Shown here: positions 6,500-12,820 of the stretch, one piece after another | Position numbering within the stretch: position 1 is the first letter of the stretch | Layout: every line of letters starts with the position of its first letter | Source of the DNA: W2P13-069 sp963590525 | GTDB taxonomy: Bacteria > Actinomycetota > Coriobacteriia > Coriobacteriales > QAMH01 | Assembly: GCA_963590525.1 (NCBI GenBank) | Contig: CAVAPV010000057.1 | Coordinates: 1 to 12,820, forward strand | Length of the DNA: 12,820 bases | Reading direction: 5' to 3' | Made by a program: the position numbers and the translations under genes | The notes under the pieces: model-generated | Told to the model about the DNA's origin: nothing | What the model saw: the letters and a program-made list of their open reading frames with translations, nothing else | Databases searched by the model: none

Positions 6500-7864
6500 T
6501 TACTCGCTCTCTTTGGCTGTGCGGTAGGTGGGACGGTCTGGCACGCGCACGTTGATATAGGAGATAGAGCCGGAGTACTTGTCCAAAAGCGTGTTGACGT
6601 CGGCCTCTTTGAGCTCGATGTCTTGCGCCTCGCCAAAGGCAACGGTGACGCCGCCTTTGAGCGTGAGCGATGCCTTGACCGCAGACGCTGCGGAGATGCT
6701 TTTGATGGTGCTGGCAAAATCGCTGGACACACCGTCGTATATCTTGAGGGCATTGAGCACGCCTTCGTCTGTGCACTCGCTGCCGGCAACAGGCGTGGAC
6801 AAGTTGGCGTCCACGTCCACGATACGGTGGTAGTCCTTCCAATCCTGCGTGGTGGCTGCAGACAGCCAGGCTCCATCGGTGGATATGACCCAGATGCTCT
6901 TCTTAGACAGCTTGACCACGGCAGCCGGCGTGCGCTCGGTGATCTGGATCTTGATGGAATGGGGGAACTGCCTGGAGATCTGCGCGCTTTTGACCCAAGG
7001 GTGCTCTTCCAAGCGCTCACAGATGCCCGCGCTGTCCAAACGCAAAAGCGTTGAGTCGTCCGGCACGGCGGCAAGCTGCGTGACCTCTTGGTCGGTAAGG
7101 TGCGCAGCCCCGGTGACGGTAACCGTCTCTACGGCAAGCAAATCTGAGCGGTAGATGAAGATGCAGCTAAAAAACACGACCACGACAACAAACACAACGG
7201 CAAACAGTTTGAGGATGTAAGACAGGTAGCGTTTGCGAGCACGAGCCGCGCGCTCGGCAGCACGCGATGCGCGGATATCACCCACGCGGCGAGCTGCGCC
7301 GCTGGCGACGTCGTCGACATCGTGGTTGCGACGTCGCTGGTCGCTTTGGCTCACAGAAAGGTCTGCTGTGCCGGCAGGCGCTTTGTCGCGCTTGCGAGAA
7401 CCCTTGGCGGCCTTGTCCTTTATCGATTTGCGCCGCCCTTGCTTCTTGCCGCCTTCAAGGGCGGCAGACGATGCAGACGAGCGCATGCTGTTGCGACGCG
7501 AGCTGCGCGCGGGCTTTTGAGATGATGTTGCATCAATAGGCTCGGGTGCGGCACTGCCGGCAGAGACAGCAGCAGAGTCAACACGCGATAAGCGCGCAGA
7601 GGAGCTGTCTGCGCTGGCGGCAGAGCGGCTGCGATACGACGAGCGCCCCGAAGACGACGAGGCCTCGCGCGAGCTGCTGTGGCGTAAAGATCGCCTGCCG
7701 GTTGCAGATGCGGCCCCGGATGCGCTGGCGCTGCCGTATGTGACGCGTTTGGGCTTAGAGCTGTCTGCGCCAGAAGAAACGCGGCCCCGCTTGCTTGAGT
7801 CCAGCGAGCGGCGAGAGCCCTTAGAAGCCGAGGAAGCGGACTTCCGGTTGAAGCTCGATGCCAT
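6500..7864 (-). CDS. ftsQ: FtsQ/DivIB-type division protein with a very long Ser/Arg-rich N terminus
   Basis: FtsQ is a bitopic divisome protein that links early and late division proteins (FtsB/FtsL partners). The 454-aa protein has a cytoplasmic region of about 210 residues that is extremely rich in Ser, Arg, Ala and Lys, one transmembrane helix (about 213-238, LSYILKLFAVVFVVVVVFFS), then a POTRA domain (about 241-312: VETVTVTGAAHLTDQEV ... HPWVKSAQISRQFPHSIKIQITERTP). The FtsQ beta-domain follows, ending in LDKYSGSISYINVRVPDRPTYR. Position between murB and ftsZ supports FtsQ. The ATG at 7864 has GGGAG about 5 nt upstream and lies within murB, overlapping its last 44 nt. The extension is several times longer than the few dozen residues usual in FtsQ. 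The low-complexity region contains no Met that would clearly be a better start next to the membrane helix. Confidence 0.88.
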   Translation of the reverse strand: MASSFNRKSASSASKGSRRSLDSSKRGRVSSGADSSKPKRVTYGSASASGAASATGRRSLRHSSSREASSSSGRSSYRSRSAASADSSSARLSRVDSAAVSAGSAAPEPIDATSSQKPARSSRRNSMRSSASSAALEGGKKQGRRKSIKDKAAKGSRKRDKAPAGTADLSVSQSDQRRRNHDVDDVASGAARRVGDIRASRAAERAARARKRYLSYILKLFAVVFVVVVVFFSCIFIYRSDLLAVETVTVTGAAHLTDQEVTQLAAVPDDSTLLRLDSAGICERLEEHPWVKSAQISRQFPHSIKIQITERTPAAVVKLSKKSIWVISTDGAWLSAATTQDWKDYHRIVDVDANLSTPVAGSECTDEGVLNALKIYDGVSSDFASTIKSISAASAVKASLTLKGGVTVAFGEAQDIELKEADVNTLLDKYSGSISYINVRVPDRPTYRTAKESE

Positions 7865-8774
7865 GTTTCTCCCTTACCTTGTCTTGCGCGAGTTTGATAA
7901 GGCTTGCGACGTCGCGCGCTGTCGCATTGCCGTTGTTGACGATGAAGTTGGCGTGGACGTCTGATATCTGCGCACCGCCGCAGGCAGTGCCCTTGAGACC
8001 GCAAGACTCGATGAGCTGGCCGGCAGATACCCCGTCTACGCCCCTAAACACGCTACCGCAGCTGGGCTTTGAAAGCGGCTGGCTGGCGCGGCGGCGCCTA
8101 AGCTTAGACTCCATCGAGGCATGAAGCAACATCTTATCGGATGGATGCAAGATGAGCTCGACCTCCACAACAATCGCATCTGCGTCAATCGAGCTTTGAC
8201 GATAACCCCAGCTGATATCTTGAGCGGCGATCTTTGAGAGCCCGGCCCCCGGAGTGAACACGGTGACAGACTCGATGACGCTGGAGAACCACTCCTGGGC
8301 TGTGCCGGCGTTCATGCGAACAGCTCCGCCCACCGTGCCCGGCGTGCCCACCGCAAAGCCCAAGCCCTCAAGCCCAAGCCCAAAGGCCTTGGTGACCAAG
8401 CGGCTCAAAACGCAGGCAGCGCCCACCGTGACGACGACCTCGGCCGGCTTGTCGTCGGCAGCCGCGTTTGCAGCATCCTCGTCAAAGCCGCCAAAGTCGA
8501 TGCGGCCAAACTCGCGGCCCAAGACGATGACAGCGCCGTTGTAGCCTTCGTCTGCCACGAGCAGGTTGCTGCCCTTACCCACGACGGTCCACTTGACGTC
8601 TTCTTCGGCCAAGACCTCGGTGACAAGCGATAAATCAGACACTGTGTCGCATGTTATATAGAGCGCAGCCGGCCCTCCGATGCGATAGGTCGTATGGCGT
8701 GACATGGGCTCGTCGCAAACGACAGAGCCGCTGATGGCACCGTCGAGACGTATGTAGGCGTCAAAGGCTCCCAC
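7821..8774 (-). CDS. murB: UDP-N-acetylmuramate dehydrogenase
   Basis: MurB is the FAD enzyme that reduces UDP-GlcNAc-enolpyruvate to UDP-MurNAc with NADPH in the cytoplasm. The 317-aa protein shows the FAD-binding segments RIGGPAALY (31-39), VGKGSNLLVAD (65-75) and GTPGTVGGAVRMNAG (143-157, with the catalytic-region Arg153). It also has WGYR (189-192), CGSVFR with the proton-donor Ser241, and QPEVRFLG with Glu311. All catalytic residues expected for MurB are present. The start is GTG, 2 nt after the murC stop, with GAGG 7 nt upstream. The insertion around residues 93-113, rich in Asp/Ala, is a variable loop. The 3' end overlaps the start of ftsQ by 44 nt. Confidence 0.96.
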   Translation of the reverse strand: MGAFDAYIRLDGAISGSVVCDEPMSRHTTYRIGGPAALYITCDTVSDLSLVTEVLAEEDVKWTVVGKGSNLLVADEGYNGAVIVLGREFGRIDFGGFDEDAANAAADDKPAEVVVTVGAACVLSRLVTKAFGLGLEGLGFAVGTPGTVGGAVRMNAGTAQEWFSSVIESVTVFTPGAGLSKIAAQDISWGYRQSSIDADAIVVEVELILHPSDKMLLHASMESKLRRRRASQPLSKPSCGSVFRGVDGVSAGQLIESCGLKGTACGGAQISDVHANFIVNNGNATARDVASLIKLAQDKVREKHGIELQPEVRFLGF

Positions 8775-8776
8775 GG

Positions 8777-10168
8777 CTAGTCCTCGTCAGAAAGCGCAGC
8801 TAGGATCTGCGCGCCAAAGGTAGTCACGTCTCCTGCGCCCATGGTGATGATCAAGTCTCCAGGTGCGAGCTTGGTCTTGAGATACGGGACGACCTCTGGG
8901 CGATGGGGCATCCAGGCAAGGTTGCTGCGATGCTTGTGGCCCATGATGGATTCCACAACGGTCTTGCCGCTCACGCCGGGGATAGGCGTCTCCCCCGCCG
9001 CATAGACATCCATCACCGTGACGCTCGAAGCATCGTCAAAGGCATCGGCAAACATGCGCGCCAACGCCTGCGTACGCGAGTAGCGATGCGGCTGAAAGAG
9101 CACGTGCACATGGTTGAAGCCCAACTTGGATGCAGCGGCAAGCGTCGCCTTGATCTCTGTTGGATGGTGAGCGTAATCGTCCACGACGGTGACGCCGGCG
9201 GCCTCACCCACGAGGTCGAACCTGCGCTTGACGCCGCCAAAGGTGGACAGCGCCTTAGCTGCAGCGTCCATAGGCAAACCGAGCGCCCAGGCAACGGCCA
9301 GGATGCCCGTGGCGTTTAAGACGTTGTGGCGGCCGGGATTGCGGCTGATGGAGGCGTCGACAGACGTGCCGTCCGGGAAGCTCACGGTAAACGCGCTGCC
9401 GATGCCGGCGCGCCCGGTGATCTTGAAGGTCACCTGGGCTGCGGGGTTGCCCTCTTGCCCGTAGGTGATGGTGCGCGCACCCGTAGCGCGCGCGATCTGG
9501 GCAAGCTTTGGGTCATCGGCGCACACGACGGCAGCACCCTCTTGCGGCAGCAGGCCCAAAAAATCGCCAAAAGCCTCGTAGATGGCCTCTATGGTGCCGT
9601 AGTGGTCCAGATGATCTGCCTCTATGTTAGTGATGAGCGCGACATGCGGCGACAAGTGCACAAACGAGCCGTCGGACTCGTCTGCCTCGACGATGTAGTA
9701 ATCACCCGCACCGCACTTGGCGTTAGTGCCGTAGGCCTGCACGGTGCCGCCGATGAGAAAGCTCGGGTCGAGCCCCATCGCGTCGATCATCGTGGCGAGC
9801 ATAGAAGACGTCGTTGTCTTGCCGTGCGTGCCCGCGCAGGCGAGCGTCTTCTTGCCACGGCCCAGGTAGGCGAGCATATGCGAGCGATGCCAGACCTGGA
9901 TGCCGTGCTCGCGGGCGTAAGCGAGTTCTGGGTTGCGCTCGGGGATGGCCGTGGAAATGACCACGGTGTCTACATCGGCATCTATGTTTGCGGCGCTATG
10001 GCCAACGTGAACCGGGATGCCGGCCTCGCGCAGTTGGAGCACGGCGCGCGACTCCTTCATGTCGGATCCGGTTACGGCAAGGCCGCGCTGATGGGCGACG
10101 AGCGCGATGCCCGACATGCCCACGCCGCCGATGCCGATGAAGTGGATCTTCTTAGGTGAGCTCGTCAT
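8777..10168 (-). CDS. murC: UDP-N-acetylmuramate--L-alanine ligase
   Basis: MurC adds the first residue of the stem peptide, L-Ala, to UDP-MurNAc with ATP. The 463-aa protein has normal length. Visible are the N-terminal Rossmann motif GIGGVGMSG (12-20), the ATP P-loop GTHGKTTT (113-120), the Mur-ligase EADESDGSF (161-169), and NIEADHLDHY (181-190) with the metal and carbamate-region residues. The C-terminal domain has VDDYAHHPTEI and FQPHRYSRT, both typical of MurC. Its ATG overlaps the murG TAA by one base (TAATG), and GAGGAG lies about 9 nt upstream inside murG. A longer in-frame start at 10249 lies deep in murG and is rejected. Confidence 0.97.
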   Translation of the reverse strand: MTSSPKKIHFIGIGGVGMSGIALVAHQRGLAVTGSDMKESRAVLQLREAGIPVHVGHSAANIDADVDTVVISTAIPERNPELAYAREHGIQVWHRSHMLAYLGRGKKTLACAGTHGKTTTSSMLATMIDAMGLDPSFLIGGTVQAYGTNAKCGAGDYYIVEADESDGSFVHLSPHVALITNIEADHLDHYGTIEAIYEAFGDFLGLLPQEGAAVVCADDPKLAQIARATGARTITYGQEGNPAAQVTFKITGRAGIGSAFTVSFPDGTSVDASISRNPGRHNVLNATGILAVAWALGLPMDAAAKALSTFGGVKRRFDLVGEAAGVTVVDDYAHHPTEIKATLAAASKLGFNHVHVLFQPHRYSRTQALARMFADAFDDASSVTVMDVYAAGETPIPGVSGKTVVESIMGHKHRSNLAWMPHRPEVVPYLKTKLAPGDLIITMGAGDVTTFGAQILAALSDED

Positions 10169-11274
10169 TAGGCGCGGCTCCTCTCTGTTATGTTGCAGGC
10201 GATATCTGCCAAGGCCGTGCGTGCAGACGAGCCGGAGAACTGCTTGCAAGCCTGCGCCATCTGCTGGCGGCGTGCAGGGTCTTGCAGGAGGTCTAACACG
10301 AGCTTGGAGAACTGTTGGCCCTCGACCTCTGCGTCCGGGATGAGGCAGGCGGCGCCGGCGCTCACGCAGCCAGACGCGTTGAGGGTCTGGTGATCGCCGC
10401 GGGCATAGGGAAACGGCACGAGCACGGAGGGGATGCCCAAGGTCATGATCTCTGCCAAAGACGAGGCGCCGGCACGCGAGACCACAAGATCGCTTGCAGC
10501 CAGGACATCACCCATGTTGTCGATGTAAGAGAACACTTTGTAGCGCTCTTGCTGCTCAGGGGTGAGACTAAGAGCATCGAGCACGGCCTGGTTGTCTTGG
10601 GCGCCGGTGCCATGGATAACATAGAGGTTGTCTATGGCTAGCAGGCTGTCTTTCATCGCGCAGATAGCGGCGTTGAGATGCTGGGCGCCCAGGCTTCCGC
10701 CAAAGGTCAAAAGCACCGTTGCGTCTTGGGGGATGCCCAGATACTCGCGGCCCGCCGTACGGCTGCAGGTCTCAAACGACGCGCGCACGGGGTTGCCGAT
10801 GACGCATGGTTTGTTTTTGCAGCTGAGGTGCTTGGCAGACTCTTGGTAGGTGAGCGCTGTGACATCGGCCTTTTTTGCAAGGTACTTGTTGGCCATGCCC
10901 GGCACGGAGTTTTGCTCATGCACGATCAAGGGGATGCCCATAGACGCAGCGGCGCGCCCGACGGGGATGGAGACGTAAGCGCCAAAGGTGAGGACGGCGT
11001 CTGGACGGTCTTGCTTGAACATGCGCTTGGCAGCGCTTGCGGCCTTGAGAATCTTAGTGCCGCTCGTGACAAGCGTGAGCGGCTTGGCAGCGTCAAAACC
11101 GGACACCTCAAAGCCCTTGAAGTCGAACCCGGCCTCTACGGCGAGCTTTGACTCTATATGGTTGGGTGTTCCAACAAAGAGGATGCGGTGCCCGCGTGCG
11201 CGCAGCTCGTCTGCCACGGCGATGGCGGGGTTTATATGACCGGCGGTGCCGCCGGCAGACACGACAAAGTACAT
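10168..11274 (-). CDS. murG: UDP-GlcNAc--undecaprenyl-pyrophosphoryl-MurNAc-pentapeptide GlcNAc transferase
   Basis: MurG transfers GlcNAc to lipid I to make lipid II at the inner face of the membrane. The 368-aa GT28 protein has the first glycine loop GGTAGH (8-13), LTFGAYVSIP (95-104), HEQNSVPG (119-126), GNPVR (160-164), and the second glycine loop GGSLGAQ (192-198). The donor-sugar site is SRAGASSLAE (266-275) with the following DHQTLNA (294-300). The ATG has GAGG only about 4 nt upstream, a short but workable spacing. It is the first gene of its transcript. ftsW, often found just upstream of murG, is not here; a plus-strand surface-protein gene diverges from it instead. Confidence 0.97.
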   Translation of the reverse strand: MYFVVSAGGTAGHINPAIAVADELRARGHRILFVGTPNHIESKLAVEAGFDFKGFEVSGFDAAKPLTLVTSGTKILKAASAAKRMFKQDRPDAVLTFGAYVSIPVGRAAASMGIPLIVHEQNSVPGMANKYLAKKADVTALTYQESAKHLSCKNKPCVIGNPVRASFETCSRTAGREYLGIPQDATVLLTFGGSLGAQHLNAAICAMKDSLLAIDNLYVIHGTGAQDNQAVLDALSLTPEQQERYKVFSYIDNMGDVLAASDLVVSRAGASSLAEIMTLGIPSVLVPFPYARGDHQTLNASGCVSAGAACLIPDAEVEGQQFSKLVLDLLQDPARRQQMAQACKQFSGSSARTALADIACNITERSRA

Positions 11275-11315
11275 GTTCCTCGCTTACATGTTGCGTTTAG
11301 AGTCCGTTTGGACGG

Positions 11316-11329
11316 GGTACGTACGTGCC
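11316..11329. promoter_or_regulatory. near-perfect 14-bp palindrome upstream of murG
   Basis: The plus strand reads GGTACGTACGTGCC, a palindrome with one mismatched pair (T/G at the third position from each end). It lies 41 nt before the murG ATG, just downstream of the only plausible murG -10 and next to the GTCC/GGAC hairpin at 11302-11313. It could be an operator for a dimeric regulator or an RNA hairpin in the murG leader. No regulator is identified, so the role is inference. Confidence 0.35.
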
Positions 11330-11335
11330 TATATC

Positions 11336-11479
11336 CTAACGTTTTTTAGATGCCGTGGGCATAACGATTGCGCATGCGGCACGAGTGCTGGAAGCTTTCA
11401 GAGCGCAGATGGCAAGACGTAAGAGCAAGGTAGGGCCAAGGCTTAACCCAAGGCTGATGAAGCCTCCATTAAAATCCAT
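11336..11479 (-). CDS. doubtful 47-codon small ORF upstream of murG
   Basis: The frame starts ATG GAT TTT AAT and ends AAA AAA CGT TAG. The predicted peptide is hydrophobic in its first half (GGFISLGLSLGPTLLLRLAI) and basic at the end (TASKKR). It lies where ftsW usually ends upstream of murG, 61 nt before the murG ATG. It could be a leader peptide, a small membrane protein, a decayed C-terminal piece of a membrane gene, or chance. No good Shine-Dalgarno sequence stands before its ATG, and a 69-codon frame on the other strand overlaps it, so coding capacity is uncertain. I do not recognise the sequence. Confidence 0.18.
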   Translation of the reverse strand: MDFNGGFISLGLSLGPTLLLRLAICALKASSTRAACAIVMPTASKKR

Positions 11480-11530
11480 GGTCAAAACACATTACGTTTA
11501 CCTTAATCAAATAAATAACAAGGCAGTCTC

Positions 11531-11539
11531 TGCTAACAT
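11531..11539 (+). promoter_or_regulatory. candidate extended -10 promoter of the surface-protein gene
   Basis: The plus strand reads TGCTAACAT, a TGn-extended -10 box with four of six matches to TATAAT. The start would fall near 11546, leaving a leader of about 93 nt. No good -35 is visible, as is common with extended -10 promoters. This is a guess from position and composition. Confidence 0.3.
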
Positions 11540-11638
11540 TTTGTTGTCTTTTGACCCAACGTAAGGACGGGTTTCGTCAAGAAGGGCAGGCGTAAACCGC
11601 GCAGGCCTTTGTGTATGACAAAGAAAGAGAGGGGCTCT

Positions 11639-12820
11639 ATGGATTACTCAAACCACAAAGATGCCAAAGGATCCAAGGTCTTGAAGGTCGCGCTGTCTGC
11701 AGCGCTGGCAGCGGCCTTTACCCCGATGGCCGCCATCCCGGCTTTTGCAGTCGAGGGCACCGGGGGGGGGCGCCGGTTCTGTCATCGCGCCAAAGAGCGC
11801 AGCAGAGTGCATCTCTGGCGCGCTGGCATACAAATACTCTGAATCCGGATCCGCCTACACCTACAACGGCACCCTCTTTGCAGACGGCACCACGCTTTTG
11901 GGCGGTTTCACGCCTGCTCAGGCAGCCACCGATGGCTCGGGTGTCATGAACGATATGGCACGCTTCTTGGGCGCGCTGTATCGCTTTGACAGCGGCGCGA
12001 GCGTCAAGGCAATCAAGTACGGCAGCGACAAGTACGTCTGGGATACTGACGAAACGCAGCTCAAGGGCTCTAACTGGGTCAAAGCGGACGATGTCACAGA
12101 CCAAAAACACACGCTGGTTGCTGCAATCACAAAAGACCTCGCAGCAGGGCTTCTTAAGAACTACGGCGCAAGCGTGACGCTGGGCATCTCTGCCGACGAC
12201 GGCACGAGCTACACAAACATCACGCTCAAGACGTCCATCAGCACGGCAACGCTCACGCGCGGCGGCAAGGCAGACGACAAGGTCTACAGCCTTGAAGACG
12301 CGCTGAAGAATGCCGTCTCTGGCAACACCGTCACCATGACGTCTGACACCATCACTAAAACGCAGCTCTCATTGCCTGCCGGCGTCACGCTTAACGGCAA
12401 CGGCAAGACGCTTACGCACTTGTCTAACGACAACACCAACAACGGCGAGCGAGGCGCAATCCAGCTTTTGGCCCAAGACGCAAGCGAGGGCGCAAAAGCA
12501 GACACAGCAGCTATCAAGAACCTCACGATCGTCGGTCCTAACAGCGACACAAAGAACTGGACCAGCGGTGAGTTTGGCGTCAAGGCCTACGGTGCCAAGG
12601 CCGATCTGATCATCCAAGACGTGACCATCAACCGCGCCCAAACAGCCATCCAGGCAACACAGGGCGCAACGGCCACCATCAAGAACAGCCTGAAGATCGG
12701 AGACGTCGAGCTTGGCGGCATCGAGGTCTCAGAGGATGCTAACAGCAACCTTGTCTTGGATGAGAGCGCAAAGATCACCTACAGCAACGAGACCGCAGCC
12801 ACGCCCTTTGCCTGGGTAGA
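11639..12820 (+). CDS. exported beta-helix-like surface protein, 5' part, frame-shifted at a G9 tract (putatively phase-variable, OFF)
   Basis: The ATG has AGAGG 6 nt upstream. The first 37 residues form a classical Sec signal peptide: basic start with KGSK, hydrophobic core VALSAALAAAFTPMAAI, and cleavage site PAFA before VEG. Four codons later a run of nine G residues (11762-11770) sends this frame into a short tail that stops at 11842. The neighbouring frame (codons from 11769) is free of stops for more than 1,050 nt to the window end and looks truly coding. It encodes a Thr/Ser/Asn/Gly/Asp-rich extracellular protein with SVIAPKSAAECISGALAYKY, then a compact domain with RFDSGASVKAIKYGSDKYVW, then a stretch with beta-helix-like rungs such as LSLPAGVTLNGNGKTLTHL, AAIKNLTIVGPNS and ADLIIQDVTINRAQTAIQA. 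With 8 or 11 Gs the protein would read through for at least 391 residues. The C terminus and any anchor lie outside the window. It could also be a pseudogene or a base-calling error. The specific function is unknown; adhesion is inference. Confidence 0.75.
11762..11770 (+). repeat. poly-G (G9) homopolymer, putative slipped-strand phase switch
   Basis: Nine consecutive G residues preceded by CACC and followed by CGCCGG. The upstream signal-peptide frame uses them as three GGG codons and continues as CGC CGG. The downstream coding frame needs the run to end as GGC GCC. Only tract lengths of 8, 11, 14 and so on join the two frames, so the given length is OFF. No comparable G or C run is apparent elsewhere in the window. 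Long G runs just after a signal peptide are a known contingency-locus layout in Campylobacter, Neisseria and other bacteria. Confidence 0.85.

Larger units (their letters stand above)
11275..11638. other. divergent intergenic region between murG and the surface-protein gene
   Basis: This 364-nt gap must hold the promoters of both divergent transcripts. It is more AT-rich in its right half (about 11465-11550) than the flanking genes. It contains a small hairpin (11302-11313, GTCC-GTTT-GGAC), a palindrome (11316-11329), a 5-bp hairpin (11451-11465) and a 47-codon minus-strand frame (11336-11479). A candidate plus-strand extended -10 box lies at 11531-11539. For murG only a weak -10 (TAGGAT on the minus strand, about 11337-11332) can be suggested. 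I see no tRNA, recognised riboswitch or transposon end. Confidence 0.6.

Noticed and set aside
11355..11564. Plus-strand 69-codon frame starting GTG in the murG/surface-gene gap
   Set aside because: No ribosome-binding site before the GTG, odd composition, and it crosses the region expected to hold promoters.
11550..11638. Possible riboswitch (cyclic-di-GMP type) in the leader of the surface-protein gene
   Set aside because: The leader has short GC-rich words that could fold, but I cannot match the conserved core of any known riboswitch class.
11611..11949. Plus-strand frame of 112 codons overlapping the signal-peptide region
   Set aside because: It reads the signal peptide out of frame, has no good Shine-Dalgarno site and gives a Cys/Pro/Arg-rich product. 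The signal-peptide frame plus the frame beyond the G9 tract explains this DNA better.
12284..12778. Minus-strand open frames opposite the surface-protein body
   Set aside because: The plus-strand frame has coherent secreted-protein composition and continuous codons from 11769; the minus frames are short and overlap each other.
1..12820. CRISPR array, insertion sequence, tRNA or phage attachment site
   Set aside because: No regularly spaced repeats, transposase-like frames, cloverleaf sequences or paired terminal repeats were seen on either strand.

Overview
The window looks like a chromosomal segment of a moderately GC-rich actinobacterium. I lean towards class Coriobacteriia (the Atopobium/Olsenella/Collinsella/Slackia neighbourhood). 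The reasons are a division cluster with sepF and divIVA but no ftsA between ftsQ and ftsZ, actinobacterial-style gene content, and a secreted beta-helix-like surface protein. The genus cannot be read from this sequence.

Almost everything lies on the minus strand. Read in the direction of transcription, from right to left, there are two blocks. Block 1 is murG-murC-murB-ftsQ: the lipid II glycosyltransferase, two cytoplasmic peptidoglycan precursor enzymes and a divisome membrane protein. Its genes overlap or nearly touch, and it ends in a clear intrinsic terminator (6433-6467). Block 2 is ftsZ-pgeF-yggS-sepF-proC-yggT-divIVA-yggU. It has its own candidate promoter and strong ribosome-binding sites and runs down to 486. 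It encodes the division ring protein, its membrane anchor SepF, the polar/septal organiser DivIVA, and the metabolic or quality-control genes that usually travel with them. RNase P RNA (rnpB, 45-402) follows on the same strand from its own promoter.

On the plus strand, divergent from murG, a gene for an exported protein starts at 11639 and runs off the right edge. Its signal-peptide reading frame is separated from a long stop-free downstream frame (from 11769 to the window end) by a run of nine G residues just after the predicted signal-peptidase site. Deleting one G, or adding two, would join the two frames. This is the layout of a phase-variable surface protein gene caught in the OFF state, and it is the most interesting feature here. 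A sequencing error in the homopolymer is the main alternative.

Other notable points are a roughly 210-residue Ser/Arg-rich cytoplasmic extension on FtsQ, a compositionally similar linker in SepF, proC embedded in the division operon, a near-perfect palindrome in front of murG, and a strong codon-context bias (Ala = GCA before Asp/Glu).
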